DNA from: Companilactobacillus ginsenosidimutans
GTDB taxonomy: Bacteria > Bacillota > Bacilli > Lactobacillales > Lactobacillaceae
DNA: 64,000 bases
NCBI RefSeq assembly: GCF_001050475.1
Contig: NZ_CP012034.1
Coordinates: 1,736,001 to 1,800,000, forward strand
Reading direction: 5' to 3'
Part shown: positions 32,790-43,901 of the stretch, piece by piece
How the letters are laid out: each line of letters opens with the position of its first letter
How positions within the stretch are numbered: position 1 is the first letter of the stretch
Notes under the pieces: generated by a model
The model's input: the letters and a program-made list of their open reading frames with translations, nothing else
Told to the model about the DNA's origin: nothing
Databases searched by the model: none
Position numbers and translations under genes: made by a program

Positions 32790-34166
32790 TTAATTTTCGG
32801 GAATATTCGCGATTGACGAAAACTTATTGTATGACTTAACAAACAATAGCTTTGCTGTTCCACGCGGACCTGAACGGTTCTTTGCAATTATTACTTCTAC
32901 TTCACCTACATCTTGATCCTCTTGATCTTGAGGCTCAGAGTCCCCATCCTCATCTTCATTACGATAATAATCGTCACGATAAAGGAAGGAAACAATATCC
33001 GCATCCTGCTCGATTGAACCTGATTCACGAATATCTGAAAGCATTGGTCGTTTATCTTGTCGAGCTTCCAGTCCACGACCTAGTTGTGATAGCGCGATTA
33101 TTGGAACATGTAATTCTTTGGCTAATTTCTTCATATTACGAGAAATTACAGAAACTTCCTGTTGACGGTTCTCTTGTCCAGTACCTTCAATAAGCTGCAA
33201 GTAATCAACAACGATTAAATCTAGCTTTCCACTTTCCTTGGCCAAACGCCGACATTTGGAACGGATTTCAGACATCTTAACACCTGGGGTATCGTCAATA
33301 TACACTTCTGTATTAGATAGACTACCCATGGCAACGACTAAACTGTTCCACTGACTTTCATCTAATTGACCTGTTCTAAGAGCTGTAGCATCAATTGACC
33401 CCGTCGAACATAGCATACGGTTTACCAATGACTCCGCACTCATTTCAAGTGAGAACATTGCGACAGTTGCATGGTCTTTAACCGCTGCATTTTCAACAAT
33501 ATTCAAGGCAAAAGCCGTCTTACCAACACCAGGTCGAGCTCCCAAAATAATTAGTTCATCTGGATGCAAACCGGTAGTCATCGCATCTAAATCTTTGTAG
33601 CCAGTTGATAGTCCAGTAACATCACTGTCCTGGTCATACAACTTATCAATTTCAGCAAAAGATGATTTAACAACATCGCTGATTTTTCTGAATCCCTTAT
33701 GGCTACGGTTCTCAGAAACATCCATAATATCACGTTCGGATGCATCAATGATAGAGTCTAAATCTTCGTTTTCGTCGAAACTACGATTAACGATATTTGT
33801 TGCAGCACCAATCAAGCTACGTAAAACAGATTTTTGCTTAACGATTCTGGCATAGTATCCGGTATTGGCTGCAGTTGGTACTGCATTAGCTAAGTCAGCA
33901 AGATATGAAATCCCACCGACATCTTCCAATTGATTAGCACGATTCAATTCATCTTGAATTGTAACAACATCAACTGGTCCATCATCCCGCTCATTGATAG
34001 TAACCATAGCTTGGAATACTAACTGATTGGCATGTTGGTAAAAATCTTCTGGCTCCAAATACTCCATTGCTTCTGTTAGCGCATCTTTGCTCAGAAAAAC
34101 CGCCCCGAGGACAGCTTGTTCAGCGTCTTTATCGTTCGGCGGTATTCTAGTTATATCATTATTCAT
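32790..34166 (-). CDS. dnaB: Replicative DNA helicase
   Basis: 458 residues; called dnaC in Bacillus. The N-terminal primase-interaction domain (about 1-110, starting IPPNDKDAEQAVLGA) is followed by a linker and a RecA-like hexameric helicase domain. Walker A is GARPGVGKTAFALN (about 205-218), Walker B LIVVDYLQLI, and there is SQLGRGLEARQDKRP near 360. An acidic insert (YRNEDEDGDSEPQDQEDQDV) lies close to the C-terminus. It unwinds DNA at the fork. It begins seven bases after rplI. Confidence 0.97.
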   Translation of the reverse strand: MNNDITRIPPNDKDAEQAVLGAVFLSKDALTEAMEYLEPEDFYQHANQLVFQAMVTINERDDGPVDVVTIQDELNRANQLEDVGGISYLADLANAVPTAANTGYYARIVKQKSVLRSLIGAATNIVNRSFDENEDLDSIIDASERDIMDVSENRSHKGFRKISDVVKSSFAEIDKLYDQDSDVTGLSTGYKDLDAMTTGLHPDELIILGARPGVGKTAFALNIVENAAVKDHATVAMFSLEMSAESLVNRMLCSTGSIDATALRTGQLDESQWNSLVVAMGSLSNTEVYIDDTPGVKMSEIRSKCRRLAKESGKLDLIVVDYLQLIEGTGQENRQQEVSVISRNMKKLAKELHVPIIALSQLGRGLEARQDKRPMLSDIRESGSIEQDADIVSFLYRDDYYRNEDEDGDSEPQDQEDQDVGEVEVIIAKNRSGPRGTAKLLFVKSYNKFSSIANIPEN

Positions 34167-34173
34167 TGACTAC

Positions 34174-34629
34174 CTACTTCTTTTCAACAATATGTACTCT
34201 GATAACAGCTTCAACTGTATCAAAGATTTTAGCTGGAACGTTTACGAAACCAAGTGCTTTGGCACCCTCTCCTAAACTCATCTTGTGCTTATCAACAGTG
34301 ATGTCATATTGCTTCTTAAGTTCTTCAGCAATCTTCTTAGTTGTAACTGATCCGAACAAGCGTCCATCTGTACCAGCTTTGGCTGGAATTTCAACGACAG
34401 TTTTGTCATCTTCAATTTTAGCCTTAACAACTTTAGCTTCAGCAATTTCAGCTTCGTAATCTTTTTCTTCACGATTTTGTTCAGCTTTTAATTGGGCAAT
34501 ATTTTGCTTATTGGCTTCAATCGCCTTATTATTCTTAATTAAAAAGTTTTGAGCGTAACCTGATGTGACTTCTTTCACCTCACCACGTTTACCCTTTCCT
34601 CTTACATCCTCAGTAAAAATAACTTTCAC
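34174..34629 (-). CDS. rplI: 50S ribosomal protein L9
   Basis: 151 residues, the usual length. The N-terminal rRNA-binding domain has MKVIFTEDVRGKGKRGEVKEV, quoted here as VRGKGKRGEVKEV, and SGYAQNFLI. A long charged connecting helix (about 42-75) and a C-terminal domain with AGTDGRLFGSVT follow. It starts with GTG behind GGAGG. It sits between gdpP and dnaB. Confidence 0.97.
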   Translation of the reverse strand: MKVIFTEDVRGKGKRGEVKEVTSGYAQNFLIKNNKAIEANKQNIAQLKAEQNREEKDYEAEIAEAKVVKAKIEDDKTVVEIPAKAGTDGRLFGSVTTKKIAEELKKQYDITVDKHKMSLGEGAKALGFVNVPAKIFDTVEAVIRVHIVEKK

Positions 34630-34644
34630 AGTGACAACCTCCGT

Positions 34645-36666
34645 TTATTTATTATTCATAGTATCTGTTAGCACTTCAACTAATTGGTCCTTAGCTTCAG
34701 CAACTGTAGCATCGGAAATTTGTGTAGCAGCATCAGACAAGTGACCACCGCCACCCATCTTCTCCATAATGACTTGTACATTGATTTTACCCAAACTACG
34801 GGCAGAAATACCAACTCGACCGTCAGGACGCTTACTAATTACATATGAAGCTTCAACACCATTTAATGATAGCAATGTATCGGCAGCTTGAGCAACTATA
34901 ACTGGATCATAAGTCTTATCTTCTTCGCCGAAACAAACAGCCATATTATCTCCTACCATCGTAATGGTTTCAATCAAATGATTTCGCTCAATAAATGAAT
35001 TGATGTTTTCCTTGAGAATTTCTTGGATCAAAGTTTCATCGGCACCAACTGATCTCAAGTAACTGGCAGCATCGAATGTTCTTGTACCAGTTCTAAGTGA
35101 GAAGGATTTAGTATCGACGGTAATACCAGCCAACATTGCTGTAGCCTCGATTTTATCAATAGACTTCTTATTCTTAGGTTGATACTCGAGCATCTCTGTA
35201 ATCAATTCACTAGTAGATGATGCGTATGGTTCGATATAAATCAGCATAGGATTCTCTGGGAATTCTTCACCACGTCTATGGTGATCAATAACCACGATTT
35301 TCTCACTGCTTTGGTCAAAAATCTTAGGGTTGATTGAGATGCTTTGTTTCGAGTGATCGACCATAACTATTAGAGTATTCTTCGTGACAATGTTATTGGA
35401 TTCATCAGATGAAATAATATCTTTGTCAGCTTCAGGATCTTCCTTTTTAATTATGTCGATCAAACGAGCGACATCGGTGTGAAGTGATTTACGATCAACA
35501 ACAATTTTACATGGAGTGTTATTCATTGCAGCTATTCTACGAATACCCAATGAGGAGCCAATAACATCCATGTCAGGGTGATTGTGACCCATAACTATAA
35601 CTTGGTCGCTATCTTTCAAAAGCTCTTGTAGTGCTTCACTAATCATACGTGCACGGACTCTAGTTCTCTTTTCCATTGGATCAGTATTACCACCATAGAA
35701 ACGAGCTTTCTCGCCAATTCCACGTACAACAACTTGGTCACCACCACGACCAAGTGCTAAGTTAAGGTTCTTTTGTGCTTCATCACTTAAAACTGATAAA
35801 TCATCAACACCATATGAGAATCCCATACTCAATGTTAATGGTACGTTTTGTTGTGATGTATATTCTCGAATGGTATCGAGAACTTTGAAACCATGTTCTT
35901 CTGAATCAAACAATTTACCTGAGTATGCAACGATGAAGAAATGGTCATCATCAATTCGCTTCAAAAACATTTTTCCACGTGTAGCCCAGTTAGTTAATTC
36001 ATTAGTAACGTAGTTGTCCAAATTAGAAATATCACGGTCACTCATTGATTGAGTTATTTCAGCGTAGTTATCTAAATAAACTTGTCCAATAACCGATCTA
36101 TTATTTTCATAACGATTTTCCATTTCAGAGTATTGAGTGATTTCGAATAAGTAAATCACACGTAACTCTCGTTGGACTTGTACTAAGTAATACTTATGTC
36201 CAATCTTGATGGTCTTACTACTACCATGTTCAGAGTCCTCTTCTTCATCAGTAGTGACAAATGAAAGTAGCTCTGGAGAAATGTCAGCAATGTTCATACT
36301 ATAGATAGGTTCTAATCCGGTTTTCTCGACGAAATAAGGATTAACCCATTGAACTTGTCTGTCAGCATCATAAAGCAAGATACCTAATGGATATTCAACA
36401 AAGCTATTGTCAGTACCTCGGTCGATTCGGTATTGCAAATCAGTAGTATATTTACCAGCTTTTTCCCCAAGAAGTAGAAATAAGTATACGAATAGTATTA
36501 AGGAGATCACTACTAGTAGCCCTTGGATATAACCACTAACATGACCATGAATAATTCCAACAATAAAAATTGAGATCAACATAACTACCAGCGACGCGGC
36601 AGTGAGTTGTGTTGAATGATCAACTCTCGAAAGGAAATATCGAAGGTTAGATTTTATATTTTTCAT
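34645..36666 (-). CDS. gdpP: Cyclic-di-AMP phosphodiesterase GdpP
   Basis: 673 residues from the ATG at 36666, chosen because AAAGGGG lies just upstream; a longer frame to 36723 has no such site. Two membrane helices (about 18-65) are followed by a PAS-like region, a degenerate GGDEF domain (about 150-290) and a DHH/DHHA1 phosphodiesterase with GHNHPDMDVIGSS, VDHSKQS, VIDHHRRGEEF and GGGGHLSDAATQ. The enzyme degrades c-di-AMP, tuning osmotic balance and wall stress. It is in the rpsR-rplI interval, the standard place. Confidence 0.95.
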   Translation of the reverse strand: MKNIKSNLRYFLSRVDHSTQLTAASLVVMLISIFIVGIIHGHVSGYIQGLLVVISLILFVYLFLLLGEKAGKYTTDLQYRIDRGTDNSFVEYPLGILLYDADRQVQWVNPYFVEKTGLEPIYSMNIADISPELLSFVTTDEEEDSEHGSSKTIKIGHKYYLVQVQRELRVIYLFEITQYSEMENRYENNRSVIGQVYLDNYAEITQSMSDRDISNLDNYVTNELTNWATRGKMFLKRIDDDHFFIVAYSGKLFDSEEHGFKVLDTIREYTSQQNVPLTLSMGFSYGVDDLSVLSDEAQKNLNLALGRGGDQVVVRGIGEKARFYGGNTDPMEKRTRVRARMISEALQELLKDSDQVIVMGHNHPDMDVIGSSLGIRRIAAMNNTPCKIVVDRKSLHTDVARLIDIIKKEDPEADKDIISSDESNNIVTKNTLIVMVDHSKQSISINPKIFDQSSEKIVVIDHHRRGEEFPENPMLIYIEPYASSTSELITEMLEYQPKNKKSIDKIEATAMLAGITVDTKSFSLRTGTRTFDAASYLRSVGADETLIQEILKENINSFIERNHLIETITMVGDNMAVCFGEEDKTYDPVIVAQAADTLLSLNGVEASYVISKRPDGRVGISARSLGKINVQVIMEKMGGGGHLSDAATQISDATVAEAKDQLVEVLTDTMNNK

Positions 36667-36782
36667 ATCAATACCCCTTTTAATATACCTCCTAATTTTA
36701 TCACAGCTAGGCCTGTACCTCACTGTTTATTAGTTTTTAATGGCTGACATATATTAATAAGTTAATATGAAAAAGTCCAATA

Positions 36783-36812
36783 AAAAAAGACCACTCAATG
36801 TGGTCTTTTTAA
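36783..36812. terminator. Terminator after rpsR
   Basis: AAAGACCAC-TCAAT-GTGGTCTTT is a perfect stem with A/T runs on both sides. It directly follows the rpsR stop and separates the rpsF-ssb-rpsR operon from gdpP. Confidence 0.9.
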
Positions 36813-37049
36813 TTAGTCTTCTGCAACGAATGGTAGAAGAGCCATAATTCTTGCTCTCTTAATAGCAATAGTTAGTCTTCTTTGGTTCTTTGCACTTGTA
36901 CCTGTAACACGTCTTGGTAAAATCTTACCACGTTCAGAGATAAATCTCTTCAACAAGTCTGTGTCTTTGTAATCGATGTATTCGATGTGATTAGCAGCGA
37001 TGAAGTCAACTTTACGTCTTCTACGTCCGCCTCTTCTTTGTTGGGCCAT
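36813..37049 (-). CDS. rpsR: 30S ribosomal protein S18
   Basis: 78 residues. It has a basic N-terminus ([12 protein letters not shown]), [20 protein letters not shown] and the [22 protein letters not shown] signature in the C-terminal half (quoted in part: [19 protein letters not shown]). GGGAGA precedes the ATG. It is the third gene of rpsF-ssb-rpsR; S18 binds 16S rRNA with S6. Confidence 0.98.
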   Translation of the reverse strand: MAQQRRGGRRRRKVDFIAANHIEYIDYKDTDLLKRFISERGKILPRRVTGTSAKNQRRLTIAIKRARIMALLPFVAED

Positions 37050-37073
37050 TGTAAGTTCTCCCTTCTTACTAGA

Positions 37074-37655
37074 TTAAAATGGTAAATCATCATCTGAAAT
37101 ATCAATTTGTTTGCCATTATCTGCAAATGGATCACTCATGTTATTTCCAGAATTCTGATTATTATTGGTACCAGTTGAATTGGTACTAGGATTGTTACTT
37201 TGATTATTATTTGTTTGATTATTAGCATTATTGCTAAATGGAGACTGGCTATTATTTGGTTGACTTGGAGCTGAACCTTGGTTGCTTTGATTGCCACCAT
37301 TTGCATTTTCATTTGCAGCTCTTCTATCACTTTCGGATCTAGATTCGAGAAGTGAGAAGTTTTCTACAACAACTTCAGTAACATAAACACGGTTACCTTG
37401 TTGGTTTTCATATGAACGTGTTTGCACACGACCATCAACGCCAACTAATGAACCTTTATGAGTGAAGTTAGAAAAGTTTTCAGCAGCTTTTCTCCAAATA
37501 ACACAGTTAATGAAGTCAGCTTCGCGTTCACCTTGAGCGTTAGTGAACTGTCTGTTAACAGCAACGGTAAATGATGCGACCGCTGCTCCGTTGGCAGTGT
37601 ATCTAAGTTCGGGATCACGTGTCAGGCGTCCGACTAAAACTACTCGATTAATCAT
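37074..37655 (-). CDS. ssb: Single-stranded DNA-binding protein
   Basis: 193 residues. The OB-fold (about 1-108) includes [20 protein letters not shown] and [15 protein letters not shown] long Asn/Gln/Ser linker follows, and the acidic tip DISDDDLPF recruits replication and repair partners. It protects single strands at forks and is translated between rpsF and rpsR, matching the universal Firmicutes operon. A parS site lies just upstream of its start. Confidence 0.98.
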   Translation of the reverse strand: MINRVVLVGRLTRDPELRYTANGAAVASFTVAVNRQFTNAQGEREADFINCVIWRKAAENFSNFTHKGSLVGVDGRVQTRSYENQQGNRVYVTEVVVENFSLLESRSESDRRAANENANGGNQSNQGSAPSQPNNSQSPFSNNANNQTNNNQSNNPSTNSTGTNNNQNSGNNMSDPFADNGKQIDISDDDLPF

Positions 37656-37673
37656 ATGTCTGCCTCCTTAAAA

Positions 37674-37689
37674 TGTTTCACGTGAAACA
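37674..37689. promoter_or_regulatory. parS centromere-like site (ParB/Spo0J binding)
   Basis: TGTTTCACGTGAAACA is a perfect 16-bp palindrome identical to the known parS consensus TGTTNCACGTGAAACA. It lies in the 36-base gap between rpsF and ssb, about 9.5 kb from the origin. No parA/parB genes are in the window, so the proteins must be encoded elsewhere if the site is used. Confidence 0.9.
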
Positions 37690-37691
37690 AA

Positions 37692-37988
37692 TTAGTCTTC
37701 ACGTTTGATAATCATATGACGTAAAACGTTGTCATCAATCTTTGAAAGACGGTCAAATTCACCTAAAGCTGTATCGTCGTCTGTTGTTGCGTTGACAATA
37801 TGGTAAATACCTTCTTTATAGTTAGCAATTTCATATGCTAAACGTTTCTTTTCCCAGTCTTTGGAATCAATAATCTTTGCACCGTTATCTGTAAGGATCT
37901 TGTCGTAACGATCAATAAGAGTCTTCTTAGCCTCTTCTTCGATATCAGGCTTAATGATATATGTAATTTCGTAGCGTGTTTCTGCCAT
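37692..37988 (-). CDS. rpsF: 30S ribosomal protein S6
   Basis: 98 residues, the normal size. It begins [20 protein letters not shown] and contains [18 protein letters not shown] and [19 protein letters not shown] precedes the ATG. First gene of rpsF-ssb-rpsR; S6 pairs with S18 in the small subunit platform. The leader just upstream can form a hairpin involving the ribosome binding site. Confidence 0.98.
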   Translation of the reverse strand: MAETRYEITYIIKPDIEEEAKKTLIDRYDKILTDNGAKIIDSKDWEKKRLAYEIANYKEGIYHIVNATTDDDTALGEFDRLSKIDDNVLRHMIIKRED

Positions 37989-37991
37989 GAC

Positions 37992-38034
37992 TGTGCACCT
38001 CCTTATGGTCTAATGGTCCTAGTTAAAGGACAAG
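37992..38034 (-). promoter_or_regulatory. Possible autoregulatory leader hairpin upstream of rpsF
   Basis: On the minus strand CCTTGTCC-TTTAACTA-GGAC is followed by ACCATAAGGAGG, so GTCC can pair with GGAC and CCTT with the AAGG of the ribosome binding site. S6:S18 complexes are known to bind rpsF leaders in many bacteria. I cannot confirm the known motif here. Confidence 0.3.
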
Positions 38035-38116
38035 GAATATAAATTAACTTAATTTTATACTCACAGTTTATGAGTGTATCATACATCCTCCCTTATTTCT
38101 AGTTGAATTTTCGTAA

Positions 38117-38183
38117 ATAAAAAATCGTTTCTGCCTGACGTGTATCCGAACCGATACACTATCAAATTACGCAGAAACGATTT
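38117..38183 (-). terminator. Terminator after gyrA
   Basis: AAATCGTTTCTGC (38122-38134) pairs with GCAGAAACGATTT (38171-38183), enclosing an inner hairpin GTGTATC-GATACAC. The minus strand then runs into a T-rich stretch. It lies just past the gyrA stop. Confidence 0.85.
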
Positions 38184-38192
38184 ATTTATTTT

Positions 38193-40802
38193 TTATTCTT
38201 CAGGATTGTCTGAGCCTGAATCATTATTGTCTGAGTCATCTTCGTCTGGAGCAGTTTCAGATGAGTCTGTTGAATCTTGTGTTTCTTCATTATTAGTTCC
38301 ATCTTCAGTATTTGCGCTGTCGTCAGATGATGGAGTTTCAGGAGCATCGGCAGATTCTTCATCGACTTCCTCTTCATCTTCGTGAGCAATTAATGCCATA
38401 GTTGAAACGAATGCTTTGTCATCAACCTTGATTAATCTAACACCAAGAGTTGCACGACCAGTTTGAGAAACATTTTCTACATCAAATCTGATCATGACAC
38501 CTGTGTTAGTAACAAGCATGATATCTTCATCCCCACTAACAGCTGCAACACCGGCGATAGGTCCGTTCTTTTCAGTAACGTTGGCAGTCTTGATACCTTT
38601 ACCACCACGACCTTTAACTGGATATTCAGTTGCTGCAGTTCTCTTACCATAACCATTTTCGGAAATCGTTAAGACTTCTTGATCTGATGAAAGAATTGAT
38701 GAACCAACTACGTAATCTTCTTCACGCAATTTGATACCACGAACACCAGATGCAGTTCTTCCCATTGGACGAACATCAGTCTCACTAAAGGTTACGGCGT
38801 AACCCTTATGTGTTCCGATAAAGATAACTTTGCTACCGTCTGTCATAAAGACGTTGTTAAGCTCATCTTCATCCCTCAATGCAATTGCACGCAGACCTGA
38901 ATGTCTGATATTGGCGAAGTCATTAACTGCCGTTCTCTTAACTGTTCCATATTTTGTAACAAAGAATAGGAAGGAGTTATCACGATCGACATCCCTACCG
39001 ACATTGATAATGGTTTGAATCTTCTCACCTTTTTCAATGTTTAATAAGTTTATAACTGGAATACCTTTGGCAGTACGACCATATTCAGGAACCTCGTAAC
39101 CTTTTGTTCTATAAACTTTACCAGTATTAGTAAAGAACAATAGACGGTCATGTGTTGAGGCATAGATTAGTTGTTCAATGAAGTCATCATCATGAACACC
39201 CATACCTTGAATACCACGTCCACCACGGTTTTGAACTCTAAATTCATCGGCAGAAAGACGCTTGATGTATCCATTATGAGTTAGAACAATCAAGATATTT
39301 TCTTCTTCGATGAGATCTTCATCTTCGATATTAGTAATTTCACTCGCACGAATTTCAGTACGACGGGGATCACCAAATTTTTCTTGGATATCTAATAATT
39401 CATCATAAATGATTTTATCGATACGTTCTGGCTTAGCCAAAATATCTTTGTAATCAGCAATTTTTGCAACTAACTCTTGATATTCGGCTTCGACTTTTTC
39501 ACGTTCCAAACCTGTCAAACGAACAAGACGCATATCCAAGATAGCTTGTGATTGTTTGTCAGATAGTTTGAAGCTATCCATTAATGTTTGTTTAGCAATA
39601 ACTGAAGTTTGTGAACCACGGATGATCTTAATTATCTCATCGATGTGATCCAAAGCAATTCTCAATCCCTCGAGAATATGAGCACGAGCTTCAGCACGTT
39701 TTAAATCGTATTCTGTTCTTCTACGAATAACTATTTCTTGATGCTTCAAGTATTCCAAAAGGACTTGTTTTAATGAAAGAACTTTTGGAGTCTTGCCAAC
39801 GATTGCAACCATGTTGATACCATATGAAATTTGTAACTGTGTCAACTTGTAAAGATTATTCAAGATAACTGAAGCTGACATATCACGACGGATATCAATA
39901 ACGATTCTCATACCTTCACGGTCAGATTCATCATTGAGGTCAGTAATACCTTCAATTTTCTTGTCACGAGCAAGTTCAGCAATTCTTTCAACTAAAGTAG
40001 CTTTGTTGACCATATAAGGTAGTTCAGTAACAATAATTTGTTCCGCACCATTCTTCTTATCAACAATATCAACTTTCGCACGTAAGGTAATGGTACCCTT
40101 ACCTGTTTCATATGCACGTCTGATACCTGAGCGACCCATGATAATACCACCAGTGGCAAAATCAGGTCCAGGCAAAACTTTCATCAATTCTGGAAGTTCA
40201 GCATCCTTATTTCTCATCAAAATATGTAATGCATCAATAACTTCTTTCAAGTTATGTGATGGAATATTGGTTGTCATACCAACGGCAATACCAGTTGCTC
40301 CATTAACTAGTAAGTTAGGGAATCTGGCAGGTAGGACCATTGGTTCTTTTTCTTCACCATCGTAGTTAGCTACAAGATCAACAGTGTCTTTGTTGATGTC
40401 TCGCAACATTTCAACGGCCATCTTACTCATACGAGCTTCGGTATAACGCATAGCAGCAGGTGGATCACCATCAATAGAACCAAAGTTTCCGTGTCCATCA
40501 ACCAATGGATAGCGATAACTAAAGTCCTGAGCCATTCTTACCATTGCTTCGTAAATAGATGAGTCACCATGGGGGTGATACTTACCCATGATATCCCCGA
40601 CAGCACGAGCACTCTTTTTGTATGGCTTATCAGGTGTAACACCAAGTTCATTCATACCGTATAAAATACGACGGTGAACTGGCTTTAAACCATCACGTAC
40701 ATCTGGAAGAGCACGAGATACGATAACACTGGCAGCGTAATCAACGAAGGATCTTTTCATGACTTCCGTTAAGTTAACGTCTGAAATTCTTCTATCGTCC
40801 AT
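38193..40802 (-). CDS. gyrA: DNA gyrase subunit A
   Basis: 869 residues. The breakage-reunion domain has [16 protein letters not shown], the quinolone region [17 protein letters not shown] with Ser and Glu in the sensitive wild-type state, and the active-site Tyr in [10 protein letters not shown] (about residue 124). The C-terminal beta-pinwheel contains the GyrA box [11 protein letters not shown] (about 530). With GyrB it introduces negative supercoils. About the last 62 residues are an unusually long acidic Asp/Glu/Ser tail. It is transcribed 19 bases after gyrB. Confidence 0.98.
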   Translation of the reverse strand: MDDRRISDVNLTEVMKRSFVDYAASVIVSRALPDVRDGLKPVHRRILYGMNELGVTPDKPYKKSARAVGDIMGKYHPHGDSSIYEAMVRMAQDFSYRYPLVDGHGNFGSIDGDPPAAMRYTEARMSKMAVEMLRDINKDTVDLVANYDGEEKEPMVLPARFPNLLVNGATGIAVGMTTNIPSHNLKEVIDALHILMRNKDAELPELMKVLPGPDFATGGIIMGRSGIRRAYETGKGTITLRAKVDIVDKKNGAEQIIVTELPYMVNKATLVERIAELARDKKIEGITDLNDESDREGMRIVIDIRRDMSASVILNNLYKLTQLQISYGINMVAIVGKTPKVLSLKQVLLEYLKHQEIVIRRRTEYDLKRAEARAHILEGLRIALDHIDEIIKIIRGSQTSVIAKQTLMDSFKLSDKQSQAILDMRLVRLTGLEREKVEAEYQELVAKIADYKDILAKPERIDKIIYDELLDIQEKFGDPRRTEIRASEITNIEDEDLIEEENILIVLTHNGYIKRLSADEFRVQNRGGRGIQGMGVHDDDFIEQLIYASTHDRLLFFTNTGKVYRTKGYEVPEYGRTAKGIPVINLLNIEKGEKIQTIINVGRDVDRDNSFLFFVTKYGTVKRTAVNDFANIRHSGLRAIALRDEDELNNVFMTDGSKVIFIGTHKGYAVTFSETDVRPMGRTASGVRGIKLREEDYVVGSSILSSDQEVLTISENGYGKRTAATEYPVKGRGGKGIKTANVTEKNGPIAGVAAVSGDEDIMLVTNTGVMIRFDVENVSQTGRATLGVRLIKVDDKAFVSTMALIAHEDEEEVDEESADAPETPSSDDSANTEDGTNNEETQDSTDSSETAPDEDDSDNNDSGSDNPEE

Positions 40803-40821
40803 TTAAATTAGTCCCCTCCCC

Positions 40822-42774
40822 TTAATAGTCAACCTCGGCATAACGAGCATTGTCTTCAATGAATTCTCTTCTTGGAGCAACCTTGTCACCCATTAACATT
40901 GAAAAGATTTCGCTAGCTTCGACTGCATCATCGAGTCGAACACGATCTAATCTTCTCTTTTCTGGATCCATAGTTGTTTCCCAGAGTTGTTCAGCATCCA
41001 TTTCACCAAGACCCTTGTAACGTTGAATCTTTGGTTCTGGTTTTGCTGGAAGTTGAGAAATAAATTCATCTTTTTCTTTATCAGTATCAAGGTATTTCAT
41101 AATCTTACCTTGGCGAACTTGATACAAAGGTGGCTTGGCGATATAAACATAGCCTGCATCAACAATTGGTCTCATGTATCGATAAAGTAGTGTCAATAGA
41201 AGGGTACGAATGTGTGCACCATCGACATCGGCATCGGTCATAATAATAACTTTATGATAACGTGCTTTAGAAATATCGAATTCTTCACCAAAACCAGTTC
41301 CCATCGCTGTGAACAAAGTTCTGATTTCTTCATTAGCTAAAATTTTATCCATTGTGGCTTTTTCAACATTCAAAATCTTACCTCTAATAGGTAGGATTGC
41401 TTGTGTTAAACGAGATCTACCAGTCTTAGCAGAACCACCGGCAGAATCACCCTCGACGATAAATAATTCTGAAATTTCTGGATCTTTACTTGAATTATCA
41501 GCTAATTTACCAGGCAAATTACTGATTTCAAGACCATTTTGTTTTCTGGTAACTTCACGAGCACGTTTAGCAGCAAGTCTAGCTTTAGTTGCTAAAGTAC
41601 CTTTTTCGATGATCTTCTTGGCAACGCCAGGATTTTCCATCATAAACTTCATGAAGTGTTCACTGAATAAACGATCAGTCGCAGTTCTTGCGTCAGAGTT
41701 ACCTAATTTAGTCTTAGTCTGACCTTCGAATTGTGGATCTGGATGCTTAACTGAAACAACAGCAGTCATCCCTTCACGAACATCTTCACCGGAAAGTTTT
41801 TCATTTTCCTTCATAAGCTTGTTCTTGTGAGCATAGTCGTTAATAACACGTGTCAACGCAGTCTTAAATCCAACTTCGTGAGTACCACCTTCATAGGTGT
41901 GAATGTTATTGGCAAAAGTCATCAAGTTAGTGTGATATTCGTCGATATATTGCAAGGCAACTTCAACGGTAATATCATTTTGCATACCTTCAAGGTAAAT
42001 AGGCTCGTCAAATAAGACATCCTTACCCTTGTCGAGGTATTCAACGTAACTCTTAATACCACCTTCATAGTGGAAAACAAGTTTTTCAGCGGTATCTTTA
42101 CGTTTGTCAGTAAATGTAAGCTTCAAGCCTTTGTTCAAGAAAGCTAGTTCACGGATTCTTGTAACCAAAGTCTTGTCGTCATAGACAGTTGTTTCGGTAA
42201 AAATATCAGGATCCGGAACGAAATGAACTAAGGTACCATGCTCGAATTCTGGAGCAGTACCAGCATCATGCATTGGATTCTTAACTTTACCTTTTTCAAA
42301 CTCGATGCCATATTTCTTACCGGCACGGGTAACAACAACTTCAAGTGAACTACTCAAGGCGTTAACTACAGAAGCACCAACACCGTGAAGTCCACCAGAA
42401 ACTTTGTATCCGCCACCGCCGAATTTACCACCGGCGTGAAGGATTGTATAAACAGTTTCAAGAGCTGGCTTACCAGTCTTCTTTTGAATATCAACAGGGA
42501 TACCACGTCCGTCATCAAAAACTGTGATGGAATTGTCAGGTTCAACAGTTACATCGATTTTTGTAGCGAATCCGGCAAGTGCCTCATCAATACCATTATC
42601 GATAATTTCCCAAACAAGATGGTGAAGTCCTTGTGCACTAGTAGATCCAATATACATACCAGGTCTCTTACGAACAGCTTCGAGTCCCTCTAAAACTTGG
42701 ATTTGACTGGCATCATATTCTTCAGCTTTTTCTTCTTTTGCTTCTAGTTCTTCTTTTCTGCTGTTTTCAGCCAT
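40822..42774 (-). CDS. gyrB: DNA gyrase subunit B
   Basis: 650 residues. The GHKL ATPase domain has [32 protein letters not shown] and [14 protein letters not shown]. The toprim region has [15 protein letters not shown] (about 430) and [15 protein letters not shown], followed by [21 protein letters not shown]. It supplies ATP-driven strand passage. Its ATG overlaps the recF stop (TAATG) and AGGAGG lies inside the recF end, so the two are coupled. Confidence 0.99.
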   Translation of the reverse strand: MAENSRKEELEAKEEKAEEYDASQIQVLEGLEAVRKRPGMYIGSTSAQGLHHLVWEIIDNGIDEALAGFATKIDVTVEPDNSITVFDDGRGIPVDIQKKTGKPALETVYTILHAGGKFGGGGYKVSGGLHGVGASVVNALSSSLEVVVTRAGKKYGIEFEKGKVKNPMHDAGTAPEFEHGTLVHFVPDPDIFTETTVYDDKTLVTRIRELAFLNKGLKLTFTDKRKDTAEKLVFHYEGGIKSYVEYLDKGKDVLFDEPIYLEGMQNDITVEVALQYIDEYHTNLMTFANNIHTYEGGTHEVGFKTALTRVINDYAHKNKLMKENEKLSGEDVREGMTAVVSVKHPDPQFEGQTKTKLGNSDARTATDRLFSEHFMKFMMENPGVAKKIIEKGTLATKARLAAKRAREVTRKQNGLEISNLPGKLADNSSKDPEISELFIVEGDSAGGSAKTGRSRLTQAILPIRGKILNVEKATMDKILANEEIRTLFTAMGTGFGEEFDISKARYHKVIIMTDADVDGAHIRTLLLTLLYRYMRPIVDAGYVYIAKPPLYQVRQGKIMKYLDTDKEKDEFISQLPAKPEPKIQRYKGLGEMDAEQLWETTMDPEKRRLDRVRLDDAVEASEIFSMLMGDKVAPRREFIEDNARYAEVDY

Positions 42775-43895
42775 TAAATTTCCTCCTGTTTGATTTTTCC
42801 GTCAATAATCGTTAAAACATTAGGATCTTTAATCAAAGTTTGATCAACATCATCAATAGATGTCGTAGTAATGAAAGTTTGGATTTCTGAACCGATTGAC
42901 GACAACAGTTGAGTTTGTCGTTTTTCGTCCAGCTCTGATAAAACATCATCCAACAACAAAATTGGATAATCCCCTACTTCTTCTTTGATTAACTCAACCT
43001 CAGCCAACTTCAGACTCAATGCAACTGAACGTTGCTGTCCCTGAGATCCGAAGTCTTGAACATTTTTATCATTAACTAAGAATTTAATATCATCCCTGTG
43101 TGGGCCAAAAAGAGTGACACCACGATGAATTTCTTTGCGATAGTTCTTTTTGAAAGTATCCTTATATAGGTTGTAGATTTCCTCTACACTTTTACCTTCC
43201 ACGTTAAAAAAACTACTGTAGTGAAGCTGCAAAACTTCTTGGTTATCAGTAATGTTTGCATGAATTTTCTGAATAAAAACTTGCAGCCGCTGCAGAAAAG
43301 TTAAACGTGTTTCAGTTACCTCTGCACAATAAGCTGCAAGCTGATCAGATAAAACATCTAAATAGACTAAATCCTTAGTCTCGCGATGTTGTAATTTTTT
43401 CAGATAAACATTTCTTTGTTTTAAAACAGATCTAAATTGGCTAACCGTCTTTAGATACTGTGCCGAAATTTGTCCAAATTCCATATCAACAAATTTCCGT
43501 CTTACATTCGGATTACCTTTGACGATCGACAAATCCTCTGGTGAGAACAAAACAACGTTCAAATTACCTATATAACTAGACAACTTGCGTTGCTCTAAGT
43601 TATTCAACTTAGCTTTCTTACCGGACTTGCTGATGACCAAATTCATCTTCAATCGACTAGAATTATCTTTGATAACCGTACCTGAAATTCTAGCAAAATC
43701 ACTTCCCCATCTAATTAAATCCTTGTCATTGGATGTTCTATGGCTTCTGGTCAAAGCTAAAAAATACATAGCTTCTAATAAATTCGTCTTGCCTTGTGCA
43801 TTACGTCCCAAAAAAACATTAATATTAGGCGAAAAATCAATCTTTAAAGATTCATAATTGCGATAATTCTGAAGCTCAAGTTCTTTTACGAACAA
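42774..43895 (-). CDS. recF: DNA replication and repair protein RecF
   Basis: 373 residues. It is an SMC-like ATPase that loads RecA at gapped DNA. Walker A is [14 protein letters not shown] (about 34-47), the signature [17 protein letters not shown] and Walker [14 protein letters not shown]. The start appears to be TTG, six bases after the yaaA stop. It lies in the conserved dnaN-yaaA-recF-gyrB order. Confidence 0.97.
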   Translation of the reverse strand: MFVKELELQNYRNYESLKIDFSPNINVFLGRNAQGKTNLLEAMYFLALTRSHRTSNDKDLIRWGSDFARISGTVIKDNSSRLKMNLVISKSGKKAKLNNLEQRKLSSYIGNLNVVLFSPEDLSIVKGNPNVRRKFVDMEFGQISAQYLKTVSQFRSVLKQRNVYLKKLQHRETKDLVYLDVLSDQLAAYCAEVTETRLTFLQRLQVFIQKIHANITDNQEVLQLHYSSFFNVEGKSVEEIYNLYKDTFKKNYRKEIHRGVTLFGPHRDDIKFLVNDKNVQDFGSQGQQRSVALSLKLAEVELIKEEVGDYPILLLDDVLSELDEKRQTQLLSSIGSEIQTFITTTSIDDVDQTLIKDPNVLTIIDGKIKQEEI

Positions 43896-43901
43896 GTAAT
43901 G

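Noticed and set aside
38140..38385. Plus-strand Ser-rich frame opposite the GyrA tail
   Set aside because: Antisense of Asp/Glu/Ser codons of the acidic tail; no start signal.
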